Assembly: GCA_950022655.1 (NCBI GenBank)
Contig: OX465583.1
Span: 71,559,152 to 71,623,151, forward strand
Origin: Alentia gelatinosa
Taxonomy: Eukaryota > Annelida > Polychaeta > Phyllodocida > Polynoidae
Direction: 5' to 3'
DNA length: 64,000 nt
Below are positions 33,385 to 44,135 of the stretch, piece by piece; position 1 is the stretch's first letter, and every line of letters starts with the position of its first letter. Made by a program: the position numbers and the translations under genes. The notes beneath the pieces are model-generated. The model saw nothing but the letters and a program-made list of their open reading frames with translations. It was not told where the DNA came from and did no database searches.

Positions 33385-33670
33385 ACTTTGTCGCTGTATA
33401 ACATTCTAGGCATTGCTTGCAGTCTACTGGCTGAACATTGCCACTGCACAGCTTCCAAGTCTCTTCCCTGTAAATTGTCCTGGGCATTGCTGGCTGAACC
33501 TCGAGCTCTCCTCGCAGACGTAATGGCCTCCACGTCAGTTCAATTGCTACTCGAGTAGGAGGCTGCAGCTGGGCGTTGTTCTCGAGCCACGTGAGCAGCT
33601 CGGCCTGGGTCAGGTTGATGTATGAGCTGCTCACCGCGTACCTCTCACTCGTCTCAGAGACTCGGGACAT
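33385..33670 (-). CDS. Possible coding exon, unknown product
   Basis: Minus-strand frame from ATG at 33670. The first about 45 codons look coding: mostly G/C at position three (TACGCGGTGAGCAGC, ATCAACCTGACCCAG) and an amphipathic peptide (SSYINLTQAELLTWLENNAQ). An in-frame TGA lies just upstream, so the ATG would be a start. Higher on the same strand, ATGACTCAGTCAGAGGAG runs into a consensus donor GTGAGT (33764-33787), a candidate earlier exon. Downstream the frame enters GGCAATGC repeat words and then element B, so only the first half is credible. No family recognised. Confidence 0.35.
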
Positions 33671-33909
33671 CCGTCATAACATGGAGACGGCTGAGGAGTG
33701 TCTGCCCGGACTGATGAACGGACCCTGTGAGGGTCAGCCTCCTCCGGGACGTCTTCACGTGGAGGAACTCACCTCCTCTGACTGAGTCATCTATGCTGGA
33801 TTGAGGCTTGGTCTTTATTATCCAACGAATACAAGGTGTCTATAGTAAACTCAGTCTGGGCATACCCGGCAGGTATAGATATGTTACATGTGCCTATAGT
33901 AAACCTATA

Positions 33910-34213
33910 TTATCCTACCCCTAATATAAAATCACATAGGCTTAACATTGGGTTTCCGTATGCCACGCTGACTGGCATACAGAGTTTTATATGCCACTAG
34001 TGGCATACAGCATTGTTATCACGTAATATTCCAAAATCGAGGAGATAGAGTAGGATAAAATCAAAACCTGATTCGTTTTAATCTTGTCCATCGCATTCCA
34101 CTCCTGAAGTTTTGGCTCCGGACTTCACTCGGCTTCGCCTCATGAAGTCACTTTGCCAAACTCCAGTCGTGGAATACGGTGGACAAGATTAAACCTCATC
34201 CAGTTTTACGATA
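33910..34213 (+). mobile_element. Family A, copy 3
   Basis: Full copy, TATCCTACCCC to CCAGTTTTACGATA. Forms an inverted pair with copy 4 (34757-35060). It separates two blocks of the K-like 81-bp repeat (33820-33905 and 34225-34505), as if inserted there. Confidence 0.9.
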
Positions 34214-34224
34214 TGAACTCACAT

Positions 34225-34505
34225 GGATATGTTTTGTATCTGCCAAATACAAAGTACCTATAGTAAACCTATAGGACATACCTGGCACATACCGATATTT
34301 TTTATTGTCCACCTAATAAGAATTGTCCATAGTGAACCTGTAGGAACTCTGTATGGACATACCTGGCACATACCGATATGTTTTATTACCCGCCTAATAC
34401 GAATTGTCCATAGTGAACCTATAGGAACTTTGTATGGACATACCTGGCACATACCGATATGTTTTATTACCCGCCTAATACGAATTGTCCATAATAAACC
34501 TATAT
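34225..34505 (+). repeat. K-like tandem array, about 3.5 units of 81 bp
   Basis: Words CCGCCTAATACGAATTGTCC, ATAGTGAACCTATAGGAACT, TGTATGGACATACCTGGCAC. Related to but longer than the 73-bp K unit. Confidence 0.8.
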
Positions 34506-34574
34506 TTAGTAAACGTGGATAGTCCTATGACAGTCACGGGAGAATCATTCCAGATATTAAACGGCCCCCTGGGA

Positions 34575-34756
34575 TAGACGTCAATAAGCTTGACATTAGG
34601 AACTCAATACTCAACAAGTTTGAGAGTACGGTAGCTCATACTCTACGGGTGATAAACAGATACATATTTCCAGGCTAAGATAAAATCAGAAACAAATTTG
34701 TGTTTGGTCTCGTTTGGAGCGCTTCGGAATATTCACCCGATGGCGAAGGTGGACAC
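34575..34756. mobile_element. Family H element interrupted by A copy 4
   Basis: Body with TTGACATTAGGAACTCAATA and CCAGGCTAAGATAAAATCAG, then the first arm of a hairpin (TTTGTGTTTGGTCTCGTTTG). It stops where family A begins at 34757. Confidence 0.6.
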
Positions 34757-35060
34757 TATCGTAAAACTGGATGAGGTTTAATCTTGTCCACCGTATTCCA
34801 CGACTGGAGTTTGGCAAAGTGACTTCATGAGGCGAAGCGGAATGAAGTCCGGAGCCAAAACTTCAAGAGTGGAATGCGATGGACAAGATTAAAACGAATC
34901 AGGTTTTGATTTTATCCTACTCTATCTCCTCGATTTTGGAATATTACGTGGTAACAATGCTGTATGCCACTAGTGGCATATAAATATCCGTATGCCAGTC
35001 AGCGCGGCGTACGGAAACCCAATGTTAAGCCTATGGGATTTTATATTAGGGGTAGGATAA
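34757..35060 (-). mobile_element. Family A, copy 4
   Basis: TATCGTAAAACTGG to GGGGTAGGATAA, opposite orientation to copy 3 about 540 bp away. Confidence 0.9.
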
Positions 35061-35124
35061 AGACCAAAGACTCATCAATTTCTTGAATGAGCGTGTCGAC
35101 GTCGGTATCAGTTTTCATTAAAGA

Positions 35125-35585
35125 GGAAACCAACAAGGTTTGGTCAAAGTCGTCGTTCTCCACAAGTTTGATGCAGAGTCATATGAAAAAGGAAACAGCC
35201 GAGTGAATATCACGTAGGGGGTCCATCCATAAAGTACGTACGCACTGAGGGGGGGTGGGGGTGGGGGTCCAAAAGTTCTGAAATTTTGCGTATGCTCCTT
35301 CTTTGTTCTATTGCGTACAAAATCAGGAGGAGGGTGGGGGTCCAAAATTTCATAAATTTTGCGTGCGTACTTTATGGATGGTCCCCAGCATTCAAACGAG
35401 TTGGAGAACCTTGACTTTTACAAAAACGAGTTGGTTTCTGTATTTATCTCACCCCTATACACACTAAAAGAATGTACGATACACATGATATAGACCATGG
35501 ATAACGGACCGCAATACTCATAGGAGCATGGAGAACGAGTTCCCAATGTTAAGCCTATGGGGAAAAATACCAGGGGTGAGATAAT
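35125..35585. mobile_element. Family D, copy 3, carrying a nested MITE
   Basis: Hairpin GAAACCAACAAGGTTTGGTC ... AACGAGTTGGTTTC with outer arms GTTCTCCACAAGTTTGATG / CAAACGAGTTGGAGAAC, then body TTATCTCACCCCTATACACA ... CAGGGGTGAGATAA. The hairpin tip is split by 35217-35386. Confidence 0.8.
35217..35386. mobile_element. 170-bp MITE nested in D (GGGGTCCATCCATAAAGTAC ends)
   Basis: Left GGGGTCCATCCATAAAGTAC and right GTACTTTATGGATGGTCCCC pair over about 28 bases. The middle has two G-rich GGTGGGGGTCCAAAA words. The flanks CACGTA and AGCATTC rejoin to the sequence expected from other D copies, which suggests a TA target, as in Tc1/mariner-type MITEs. Confidence 0.9.
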
Positions 35586-36555
35586 ACTTTCTCCTTCAAT
35601 CAAGAAATAGTCGCTTCTATGCGACATATTTGCCATGATTCACACCAAGCACTATGATCACTTTCATGATTTACAGATATTCTATGTTTTTAAACCACGG
35701 GCTTGGGTATTCATTGCTATCAATATCAGTATTCATTGCTGTCATATCAATGTTCCTAATGAGAAGGCAGTAAAGGCCTTATATCAAGGTGGCCGCTTGT
35801 TGTAAATACATGCAAATTGCAACATGTCTACCGGTATGGACTCAAAAAGTTACGCTTGGATCCAGTCAGGTGACACAGTTGCAGTCTCTTGGCATACTTC
35901 CAGTTTGGGTGCAGTCCCATGCCTTGGCACTGAGAGTTTTGAGTACTGTTTAGATTGTGGAGCAAGTGAATAGACTTATAACAAAGTAAATTCGATGGCA
36001 CTAGAGTTTGCGATTATTTGGAATGGGAACTTATTGAGGGAACTTGGTCCTAATAAATGTAAAGCGAATTTAAACAGTTTCCTTATATTATCAAGAATAT
36101 AGCACAACATATTTCCAGACCAAGAGTAAGATTATCATCGGAATAAGATATGAAGTACCGGTTGATTATTCAACCTTAATACGATTATATAATTTGTTTT
36201 ACCTGATGATGTTAAATATTGTATCATAAGTATATTTTCTGCAAGTTTCATATTTACTGATCCATTTTTTTTTTTAAACCGTAATATCGTAAATACTGAA
36301 AATGATGCCCTAAATGGTTTAAGGTCAAGCTCCTATACGGTACCAGCTTGATAAAGGAACTATGAAAGTATATTCATGTAGTTCGGATTCAGGTTTAAAT
36401 TTTACTGATCATTGCAGGAATTCTGATCCTGACACTTGTAGAATACTCATAAGTAGGTATGTTTAGTTGTATGATTTTGCAAAAATTGTAAAGTCAACCA
36501 CAAAATGACTGGAATCTAAAAGCCAACAAAAATCTCAACATACTTTCCTGATATC
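35586..36555. other. No gene seen; AT-rich unique DNA
   Basis: No repeats shared with the rest of the window and no coding-like frame. Confidence 0.5.
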
Positions 36556-36556
36556 C

Positions 36557-36766
36557 TGGGGGCCCGTTTAATAATCAACGATCGTCCATCTAGGCCCTTT
36601 CTGTATGTCATAGAGACTCAGGGACGATGTGGATCACTTATGGACGACCTTATGGACGGCTAAGACTGTCTTAGCGAACGGACTTAAATATTATCAAACG
36701 ATAATCCTTGTACAAGGTACAGAAAAGGGGCTTCCTGTAAGATCGTAGGTTATTCAACCGCCCCCA
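36557..36766. mobile_element. Family X-like MITE, copy 2 (210 bp)
   Basis: TGGGGGCCCGTTTAATAATC with ACGATCGT at the left; GATCGTAGGTTATTCAACCG then CCCCCA at the right. Confidence 0.7.
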
Positions 36767-36773
36767 TATTTAG

Positions 36774-37171
36774 TAGAAACCAAACGAGAATTAGCCTTGT
36801 CAATGTTTATGCCACGATGGGCAGGTTGTGTATTACTACACGAGGCGTTAGCCGAGTATAGTGAGTAGCAGACCTGACCAGAGTGGTATACACATTGAGA
36901 AGGCTAACTCGAGTTCGGTTTCGTATTTATCCTACCCCATCTCACCGATATACAGAGAAAACTTTGTAATTATCCATGTTAGTACCATGTTGACACTCAT
37001 CGGAGGATGGCCACATTTATCAATGCTGCTGGATCTACTTTCGTTATCGCGTCCCTGATTGGTCCGTTTTTTTATTCACCTCGGTGCATAAATAACACTT
37101 TATTCAACGCTCTGTCAAATACATTGAGTCAATGTTAAACCTATGGCGTTTTTTATTAGGGATAGGATAAT
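36774..37171 (-). mobile_element. Family C, copy 2
   Basis: Hairpin first (AATTAGCCTTGTCAATGTTT ... AAGGCTAACTCGAGTTCGG, tip CGAGGCGTTAGCCGAGTATA), then body TTATCCTACCCCATCTCACC ... GTTAAACCTATGG ... GGGATAGGATAA. Confidence 0.85.
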
Positions 37172-37386
37172 AGATGCAGATCTACTGAATGTGAATCTCT
37201 GTAGGATGTGACCCTAGTTCCGGATGCCTGTACTCGTCCCTTCAATCACTCAACCTTAACATCGCATTCTTTCACTGACATGGCCTCGAGCACTACAGCA
37301 AAGGTCAGGACCAGAAATAGACCGTGGGTGCCACTCTGCCTCGGTAGTATATGTCCAGTGCCGCCAGTATTGTCTGGTGATACTGC

Positions 37387-37475
37387 TCTATCTCATCCCT
37401 GGTATTTTCTACCCATAGACTTCATATTGGGAATTCGTATCCAACGCCCACTGAGCACTTAGAAAAATCTCACAA
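37387..37475 (+). mobile_element. Family G body fragment
   Basis: ATCTCATCCCTGGTATTTTC, CCATAGACTTCATATTGGG, TATCCAACGCCCACTGAG; truncated on the right. Confidence 0.5.
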
Positions 37476-37509
37476 TCAAATAAATCACACACAATACCCT
37501 ACCGCAGGT

Positions 37510-37690
37510 TACGAAAATTCCAACATGTTGGATTTCATCGGGAGCTCTACGATGGTTTTTTTTCAATCGCAGCCTATCGTGATGTATCATAGACGGAATC
37601 GCAGAAACCTGTTCCATGTACCACGATTTGTTCTGAACTCACAATAGAATCGGTATGGTGTCAGGAAGGCAATCGTAAGGCCTATCGGGA
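37510..37690. repeat. Family L, copy 2, left part
   Basis: TCCAACATGTTGGATT, CGGGAGCTCTACGATGG, GAATCGCAGAAACCTG; inverted relative to 13235-13400. The repeat resumes at 38391 (GAATCGTGATAGTTGGGGGC). Confidence 0.55.
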
Positions 37691-37693
37691 CCA

Positions 37694-38390
37694 GGGCCCT
37701 GTTTTGTTTTCAACTTTCGTTGGCCAGGAGAGTCCCTACGAAGGAGACCTCCATGGGCGAGTTATTGGACGAGAGCTCGTCAATGGCGTTCGATTTACCC
37801 TGTCGTCCTTAGGGAGAGAAATTCTCGTCCTTGGAGAGAATCCCAGGACAAAATAGGCCTGTAAGAGACTTTGAAGGAAACTTGAACGAGGTCTCGTAAT
37901 CACTCTCTTCCTATTGGCCAGATTCACGTGTTTACTGGTCTCTTATTGGTTGCTAATGACTCTTTTCTTTAGTCAGTCCTGTGGTGACACATAGTGGAAT
38001 TTTGGGGAACTAATTTCATCATTTATAGATATATGTGAATCTAATTAAATAGCACAGTAATTCTCGATCTAACAACTCCAGTTTGAATTTAAATCATAAT
38101 AAACATATTTCTGCTAGTTTAAATCAATAAATTAGCTTTTATTTGCTATTTTGTATCACCCACGATACCCCACGATACCCCATGCCGCCTGCCAGGAGAG
38201 CTGAAGGAGACTCTGGACAAGGTCTCCCGGCCCGACGATAAAAAATAAAACGCAAATGGACGAGAGGTCGTAGATCGTCGGCTACAACTCTCTTTACCGA
38301 CGATACTTTGAATTATCGAACCCAAACCTTCGTACGACCTCTCCTTGGGTATGTTAAGTCTCGTCGGGCAAAAAGAGTAAAACAGGGCCC
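37694..38390. mobile_element. 697-bp TIR element inserted in L
   Basis: GGGCCCTGTTTT at the left and AAAACAGGGCCC at the right. Subterminal words repeat and invert (GGACGAGAGCTCGTC, GGACGAGAGGTCGTAG, ACGACCTCTCC). No domain in the short frames. Confidence 0.65.
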
Positions 38391-38455
38391 AGAATCGTGA
38401 TAGTTGGGGGCCGCCTTTAGTCTATCGGGAGGTCTTTCGTGGTGGGTGCACGGTT

Positions 38456-38759
38456 TTATCCTACCCCTAATATAAAATCACATAGGCTTAACATTGGGTT
38501 TCCGTATGCCACGCTGACTGGCATACGGAGTTTTATATGCCACTAGTGGCATACAGCATTGTTATCACGTAATATTCCAAAATCGAGGTGATAGAGTAGG
38601 ATAAAATCAAAACCTGATTCGTTTTAATCTTGGACACCGGATTCCACTCCTGAAGTTTTGCCTCCCGACTTCACTCGGCTTCGCCTCATGAAGTCACTTT
38701 GCCAAACTCCAGTCCAGGAATACAGTGGCCAAGATTAAACCTCATCCAGTTTTACGATA
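38456..38759 (+). mobile_element. Family A, copy 5
   Basis: Full copy; forms a second inverted pair with copy 6, about 210 bp apart. Confidence 0.9.
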
Positions 38760-38970
38760 GTCTCACGACCACCAGTGGATTCCATTCAGGGATACTGATT
38801 GCTGTTCTAATAGATTTAGGGAGAGTGTTGAACTCTTGACCTGGTAATCAATCGTCGGATGGACCTGGCGCAGTTCACCTGGTCTCGACCTGATTGGAAA
38901 ACGTGGCCTCCACGCTCGCCTGTTGGCTGGCGGCAGCTTCCGGGAGGTGATTTCAAAACTAAGAACGATA

Positions 38971-39274
38971 TTATCGTAAAACTGGATGAGTTTTAATCTT
39001 GGCCACCGTATGCCATGACTGGAGTTTGGCATAGTGACTTCATGAGGCGAAGTCGAGTGAAGTCCGGAGCCAAAACTCCAGAGTGCCATGCGGAGGCCAA
39101 GATTAAAACAAATCAAGTTTTGATTTTATCCTACCCCGTCCCCTCAATTCTGGAATATTACGTGATAACAATTCTGTATGCCACTAGTGGCATATAAAGC
39201 TCTGTATGCCAGTCAACGTGGCATACGGAAACTCAATGTTAAGCCTATGGGATTTTATATGAGGGGTAGAATAA
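38971..39274 (-). mobile_element. Family A, copy 6
   Basis: TATCGTAAAACTGG to GGGGTAGAATAA; mirror image of copy 5. Confidence 0.9.
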
Positions 39275-39691
39275 AAAAAAATGTAATGCATTCAATTTTC
39301 ATGTAGTATTCTACTCTAAATAATCACAATCAAATTGTCAAGTACCGACCTTGTCTTGACTATTATGTATAAATATACATTGAATAAATCAAATATGTAT
39401 TTGATATATGTCGGTGTGGTCACTGGAGTGACACGAGGGCCACAGGCAGGCATTGGTCAGTTGGTACTGTATTCTGATTGGTCAGTTAGTTAGCCAATCA
39501 CTGCGCAGTAGAGCCAGTTTTACTGTTTGTACCGTCACCTCCTATTTGTATGTATGTGAGTGGATGATTTATATGTGAATAAACAATCTGCTCTAGACCT
39601 TGTAACTATACTTAGAACATGCAAGCTTGTTGCATGCGGAATATTAACTCGGTTATCGCCTGTTCATATTCCAGTGTCTCAGTGTCTTATA
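39275..39691. other. No gene seen; part of a foldback near 39640
   Basis: GAATATTAACTCGGTTATCG followed by CCTGTTCATATTC is a hairpin tip of the superfamily type. Nothing else recognised. Confidence 0.45.
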
Positions 39692-39908
39692 CCAGGGACA
39701 CACCAAGCGAGTCAAGGCGAGGATCTTTGGAATCGCCAACACAAAATGGCATATATGTGAGATATTATTTCATTGTATTATCTCCCAACGATGATTTAGC
39801 GCCTCGGAGGCAATAATCAGGTGAAATATAAAATAATAGCTCAAATACCCGCCATTTTGTGTTGGCGATTCCGGAAATCGCTACGTTTCTCGCTTGGTGT
39901 GTCTCTGG
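39692..39908. mobile_element. 217-bp MITE with about 58-bp inverted ends
   Basis: CCAGGGACACACCAAGCGAG ... ATCGCCAACACAAAATGGC at the left; GCCATTTTGTGTTGGCGATT ... CTCGCTTGGTGTGTCTCTGG at the right. The short AT-rich middle holds TTTAGCGCCTCGGAGGC. Confidence 0.9.
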
Positions 39909-40189
39909 CTTTAGAGGTGTATCCAGCTGACTATCACCAATCACTTGAGACTGAAATACCTCATTGACCAACCGGTGCTTGATACATTTGGATCCTAGAC
40001 AGGCACTTGAAGAAATGGCAATTTGACTGGAAATGGCCCATAGACTAAATATAACCCAAAACTTTTTATTGTTGTCTTTTTTTCATAATTCCATGCTCAT
40101 TCATCAATGGTGAACATACCATTTGATACTAGTATGAATATGGGGGACCCAGTGATCTCAATACCTACTTACGGGGGGGGGGGGGGGGG

Positions 40190-41028
40190 CATTACCTCAA
40201 GTTTAGGATAAATTTCAGGATTGCAGAATGGCAACACAAGGACAAAACTGTTGCTCCGAGGGTAACAAATTCAGTTCACTTATAGACTGTTAAACGTTCC
40301 AAGGCGCTATTAACACTATGTAAGGAGGTCAGGATGAAGGTTGGGGTTTGCTCTGAATGCTGGGTCAATCCATGCCTTCTATATTCCTCATATGGCAATG
40401 AAGGCATAGGGACAACTCGATGCAATATGTATTGGACTGTGAACAATATGGTTAGATAAGTGATGAAGTGTTCAGAATAGGACCCAGCCGCACTGCCCCA
40501 GCAGGGTTCTCCTAACTCTCTCTCTCTCACACAGGTCGAGGTCTTTCATACCAGTTTGACACTGTGTAGGTCTGTCGGACTCGGCAGCAGCCTCTGGCCT
40601 ATTTCTATGTCTATTTATAGGCCGGGTAATCATGCACATGCCCATCTGACGAGTCGTTCATTTAAAAGGGCCACGACCCGCATGGCTCCCACACGAAAAC
40701 AAAGGTGTCAGGAGGGAACAATCGATGCTGCCTTGTGTTCGGGACGGTGTGGGGGACGGGGGGCGGGGTGGGGAATGGAACGGGAGGTGGGGAGGAGAGT
40801 GGGGGCGGGGGGGGTGGGGAGGAGGATTGGGAGGGGGGCGGACAGGGGGTCATGACTGGAGGCAGCATTTCATGTGGGGCGATGGGACATGAGGAATAGT
40901 ATCAAGAAATGTCAGAGAATTTCATATGAATGTGTAGCAGCCCTCCGGTTCTCTTCATTCTTGGATCTCTCTCTGAGGACTTAACTATGTGATCTATTCA
41001 GGTAGAGTGATACTGTGCTACCCTATGC
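40190..41028. other. No gene seen; G-rich segment
   Basis: 17-base G run just before (40173-40189). 40735-40860 is a strongly G-rich, C-poor strand (GGGGGCGGGGGGGGTGGGGA) with potential to form quadruplexes. Frames on both strands there are compositional. Confidence 0.5.
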
Positions 41029-41436
41029 TTTATCCTACCCCTAATATAAAATCCCATAGGCTTAACATTGACTTTCTGTATGCACCCATATGTCGCATAC
41101 GGATAAAAAATCGCTCCTAGGAGTGTACAAAGAATGGACCAATCAGATATCAGCAGCTGAAAGTAGTTCCAAGCGCCTTCAGAGCAGCAAGGAGAGCTAT
41201 ATGGAGGACTTCAGAGAGTTTTTATCGTGTTTTTTGTTATCATCCTCACATAAAAACATCGTTCACAGGGGGTAGGATAAAATCAAAACCTTATTCGTTT
41301 TAATCTGGGCTCCCGTATGCGACTCCTGGAGTTTTGGCTCTGGATATCACTCAGCTCCGCCTCGTGATATCAGTATACCAATCTCCAGTCGTCGCATACG
41401 GGAGCCCAGATTAAAACTCATCCGGTTTTACGATAG
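41029..41436 (+). mobile_element. Family B, copy 2
   Basis: TTTATCCTACCCCTAATATA to GGTTTTACGATAG, very similar to copy 1 including the internal 61-codon frame. The hairpin tip is slightly altered. Confidence 0.9.
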
Positions 41437-41477
41437 TACTACATAGGTTGGTTCAGTTATCTTTCGGTAAGTAAGCA

Positions 41478-41527
41478 GGGAGCTGTTTCGAAACTTGGGT
41501 TAAGTCTATGGTTTTGAAACAGCTCCC
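41478..41527. mobile_element. Mini-foldback Z, copy 5 (inverted spacer)
   Basis: GGGAGCTGTTTCGAAAC, spacer TTGGGTTAAGTCTATG, GTTTTGAAACAGCTCCC. The spacer is in the opposite orientation to the other copies. Confidence 0.85.
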
Positions 41528-41977
41528 AGGCTGCAGATGATGAATCAACTATCACTGTTCCTACTGGACACAAAACCAGACTCCGAGATCTTAGGTATAT
41601 TGCTCTTTATCATACCTTTCCGTACACAGTTCCTCAGTACCGGAGTGCCGAGTAAAGCCGGGTGAGTGAGTCCACAAGCCGAAGCAAGTTCCCTCACTCA
41701 ACCACCGAGAGGTTCCAGACAAACCTTACCAATCTGCGAGGCTCCAAGTTGTTCTCTCTACGTGGAGGAATGCACAAGTAACCTGTCGGCCTGCTGCGGA
41801 CTCGGCCTTATATACAGACCAAGTAATGTAATCCGGGAGAACCCGTAGCATTTCCATGCACGGGCTCTCCTGGATCAGTGCACAGCAGCGTTTGGCACCC
41901 GCAACCTCTGGCGTAAACCGTACAGACCACTGCTCGACTAACCTGACCCCTACACAGATATACATATATATCTATGC

Positions 41978-41979
<2 letters not shown>

Positions 41980-42010
<31 letters not shown>

Positions 42011-42056
42011 TGTATGTATGTATGTATGTATGTATGTATATATATATATATATATA
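41980..42056. repeat. (TGTA)n followed by (TA)n microsatellite
   Basis: About fourteen ATGT units then ATATATAT. Confidence 0.95.
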
Positions 42057-42122
42057 CCTCGCCTTCTAAAATTTCACATAGGATTCCTCTATAATATACA
42101 ATCTTACATGCTCAGAGCCATA

Positions 42123-42427
42123 TTATCGTAAAACTGGATGAGGTTTAATCTTGGCCACCGTATTCCACGACTGGAGTTTGGCAAAGTGACTTCATGAGGC
42201 AAAGCCGAGTGAAGTCTGGAGCCAAAACTTCAGGAGTGGAATGCGGTGGCCAAGATTAAAACGAATCAGGTTTTGATTTTATCCTACCCTATCTCCTCGA
42301 TTTTGGAATATTACGTGATAACAATGCTGTATGCCACTAGTGGCATATAAAACTCCGTATGCCAGTCAGCGTGGCATACGAAAACCCAATGTTAAGCCTA
42401 TGGGATTTTATATTAGGGGTAGGATAA
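42123..42427 (-). mobile_element. Family A, copy 7
   Basis: TTATCGTAAAACTGG to GGGGTAGGATAA. Confidence 0.9.
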
Positions 42428-42479
42428 TCAGTGGTGCCGCACACTGATAGAGAGACCCAGACGGAGACGGTTTGAGGAC

Positions 42480-42660
42480 TGAGGCCGGGAGGCGAGGCCG
42501 GTCACGTCCCAGCACCGTCCATCTGGAGGTGGGAGGTGGGAGGTGGGCGGGCGCCCGTCTTAAACTCACCGCCTCCCGCCTCCCGCCTCTAACGACCCGC
42601 TGACAACCCGCACAGTGAACCACTAAAGCGCACTGATATAATGCTCGTTGAAAAGGCTCG
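42480..42660 (-). promoter_or_regulatory. GC-rich promoter-like segment with a possible noncoding first exon
   Basis: On the minus strand, GCATTATATCAGTGCGC (TATA-like word with a TCAGT start-like word) is followed about 65 bp on by GGCGGGAGGCG then GTGAGT, a consensus donor (near 42563). GC-rich DNA follows. No ATG frame between them, so at most an untranslated exon. Confidence 0.2.
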
Positions 42661-42744
42661 TGTGTCAAGGCAATATGTGAGCACTCGGGGCCTGCGGCGA
42701 GCGGCGAGCGGCGAGCAGTGGTCGTAGTGCTCAGAGTGACTGCA

Positions 42745-42830
42745 CGCCTACACAGGCCTACACAGGCCTACACAGGCCTACACAGGCCTACACACACACA
42801 TATATATATATATATATATGTACATATTTG
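42745..42830. repeat. 10-bp tandem (GGCCTACACA) and (TA)n
   Basis: Five GGCCTACACA units, then CACACATATATATATATA. Confidence 0.9.
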
Positions 42831-42837
42831 TATATGA

Positions 42838-43010
42838 ATTTATATAGAAGGACCTGACCATGCTGTACATGTATGCTACAAAACGAGATGGGGAATTGGC
42901 TGGGGCCTCGTTCCGTAAAAACATCAATCCTCATCAGCTTTGTAGCATGTACAAGCATGGTGGGTCGTTCCATGTTTATTATATACCCAAAATTTATAAA
43001 ATCCTACCAT
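42838..43010. mobile_element. E/F-type hairpin fragment
   Basis: CCATGCTGTACATGTATGC and CTTTGTAGCATGTACAAGCA are inverted arms. TATTATATACCCAAAATTTA follows. Confidence 0.55.
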
Positions 43011-43054
43011 ATATTGTCATAGAAGATATGTCTAGCCCAGACATGTCTAGCCCA

Positions 43055-43168
43055 CACATGCTGATGTGTCAATGCGTTCAGCATAACAGTGTACTGCACA
43101 AGGTTCAGTATACAATTTATACTGCACAAGGAGTAGCAGTATGTAATCGTAAAATATAATGCATGGGT
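43055..43168 (+). mobile_element. Arm fragment of the 24593 element
   Basis: ACAGTGTACTGCACAAGGTT, TTTATACTGCACAAGGAG, CAGTATGTAATCGTAAAAT. Matches the left arm of 24593-24727. Confidence 0.75.
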
Positions 43169-43194
43169 TTTGGATAAATATATAGACGTGTATA

Positions 43195-43240
43195 TGTATG
43201 TGTGTATGTCATGTATGTATGTATGTATGTATGTACATGT
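43195..43240. repeat. (ATGT)n microsatellite
   Basis: ATGTATGTGTGTATG then ATGTATGTATGTATG. Confidence 0.85.
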
Positions 43241-43440
43241 ATACTATAGGGCACATAGCAGCCATCTTGCGCCCCAACGCCATACAAATCACCAGGTGGC
43301 TGGACCAATTATCGATGAATTTTATCAAAAATATCTTTTGGGGTTTGCTATGGAGTCACTCAAGCCTCGTCTCAATACTATCTAAAGGTTATAACAACGT
43401 CGGTTGCCCCCCGAATACAGTGGCGCCATCTTTCAATTTC

Positions 43441-43483
43441 CTGGCGGATTATGACAGCACTAACAATCACTCTGTGCCCTATA
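43441..43483 (+). repeat. Short dispersed repeat, copy 1
   Basis: CTGGCGGATTATGACAGCAC then TAACAATCACTCTGTGCCCT, matched at 51113-51158 by CTTGGCGGAAAATGGCAGAA and TAGCAATCACTCTGCGCCCT. Confidence 0.6.
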
Positions 43484-43547
43484 CTGCACAGCGTCTCCAA
43501 GTGGGCCCATTTTCTTTTGGGTCTTTTTTTGGTGTCTTTTTTTATCT

Positions 43548-43935
43548 GCATAATACAAAGTGTCCATAGAAGACACGTAGGGAGTTTGTATCTCCATACC
43601 CAGAGCATACAGATATATCCACCTTATACAAAGTGTCCATAGAAAACACATAGGGAGTATGTATCACAATACCCGGAGCATACAGATACATCCACCTAAT
43701 ACAAAGTGTCCATAGATAACACATAGGGAATGTGTATCACCATACCTGGACCATTCAGATATATCCACCTAATACAAAGTGTCCATAGAAAACACATAGG
43801 GAGTGTGTATCACCATACCCGGAGCATACAGATATATCCATCTAATACAAAGTGTCCATAGAAAACACATAGGGAGTGTGTATCACCATACCCGGAGCAT
43901 ACAGATATATCCACCTGATACAAAGCGTCCAACTC
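43548..43935 (+). repeat. Family K tandem array, copy 2, about 5 units of 73 bp
   Basis: Same unit as 29860-30357 (CACATAGGGAGTGTGTATCA, CATACAGATATATCC). Confidence 0.9.
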
Positions 43936-44135
43936 AGCCAATTATATTACACTGTCATGATTAGGGTAAGGTTAAAACCATGAAAATAAATCGTTCTGGA
44001 TTGAGGTTTGAACCTTTTTATTGATTTCTCACTTTGTGAATCAGTCCTAAAGCCTATGTAATCATTTTGTCAACTTATCATAAGATTAATAAAGAATCTG
44101 AAACTAAAACAACAAAAAAACATGTTGCTACTTAC

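Noticed and set aside
41726..41965. 79-codon minus-strand frame with some coding look, and a TATATA word at 41810
   Set aside because: No splice or promoter context that fits, and codon use is mixed; not distinguishable from chance.
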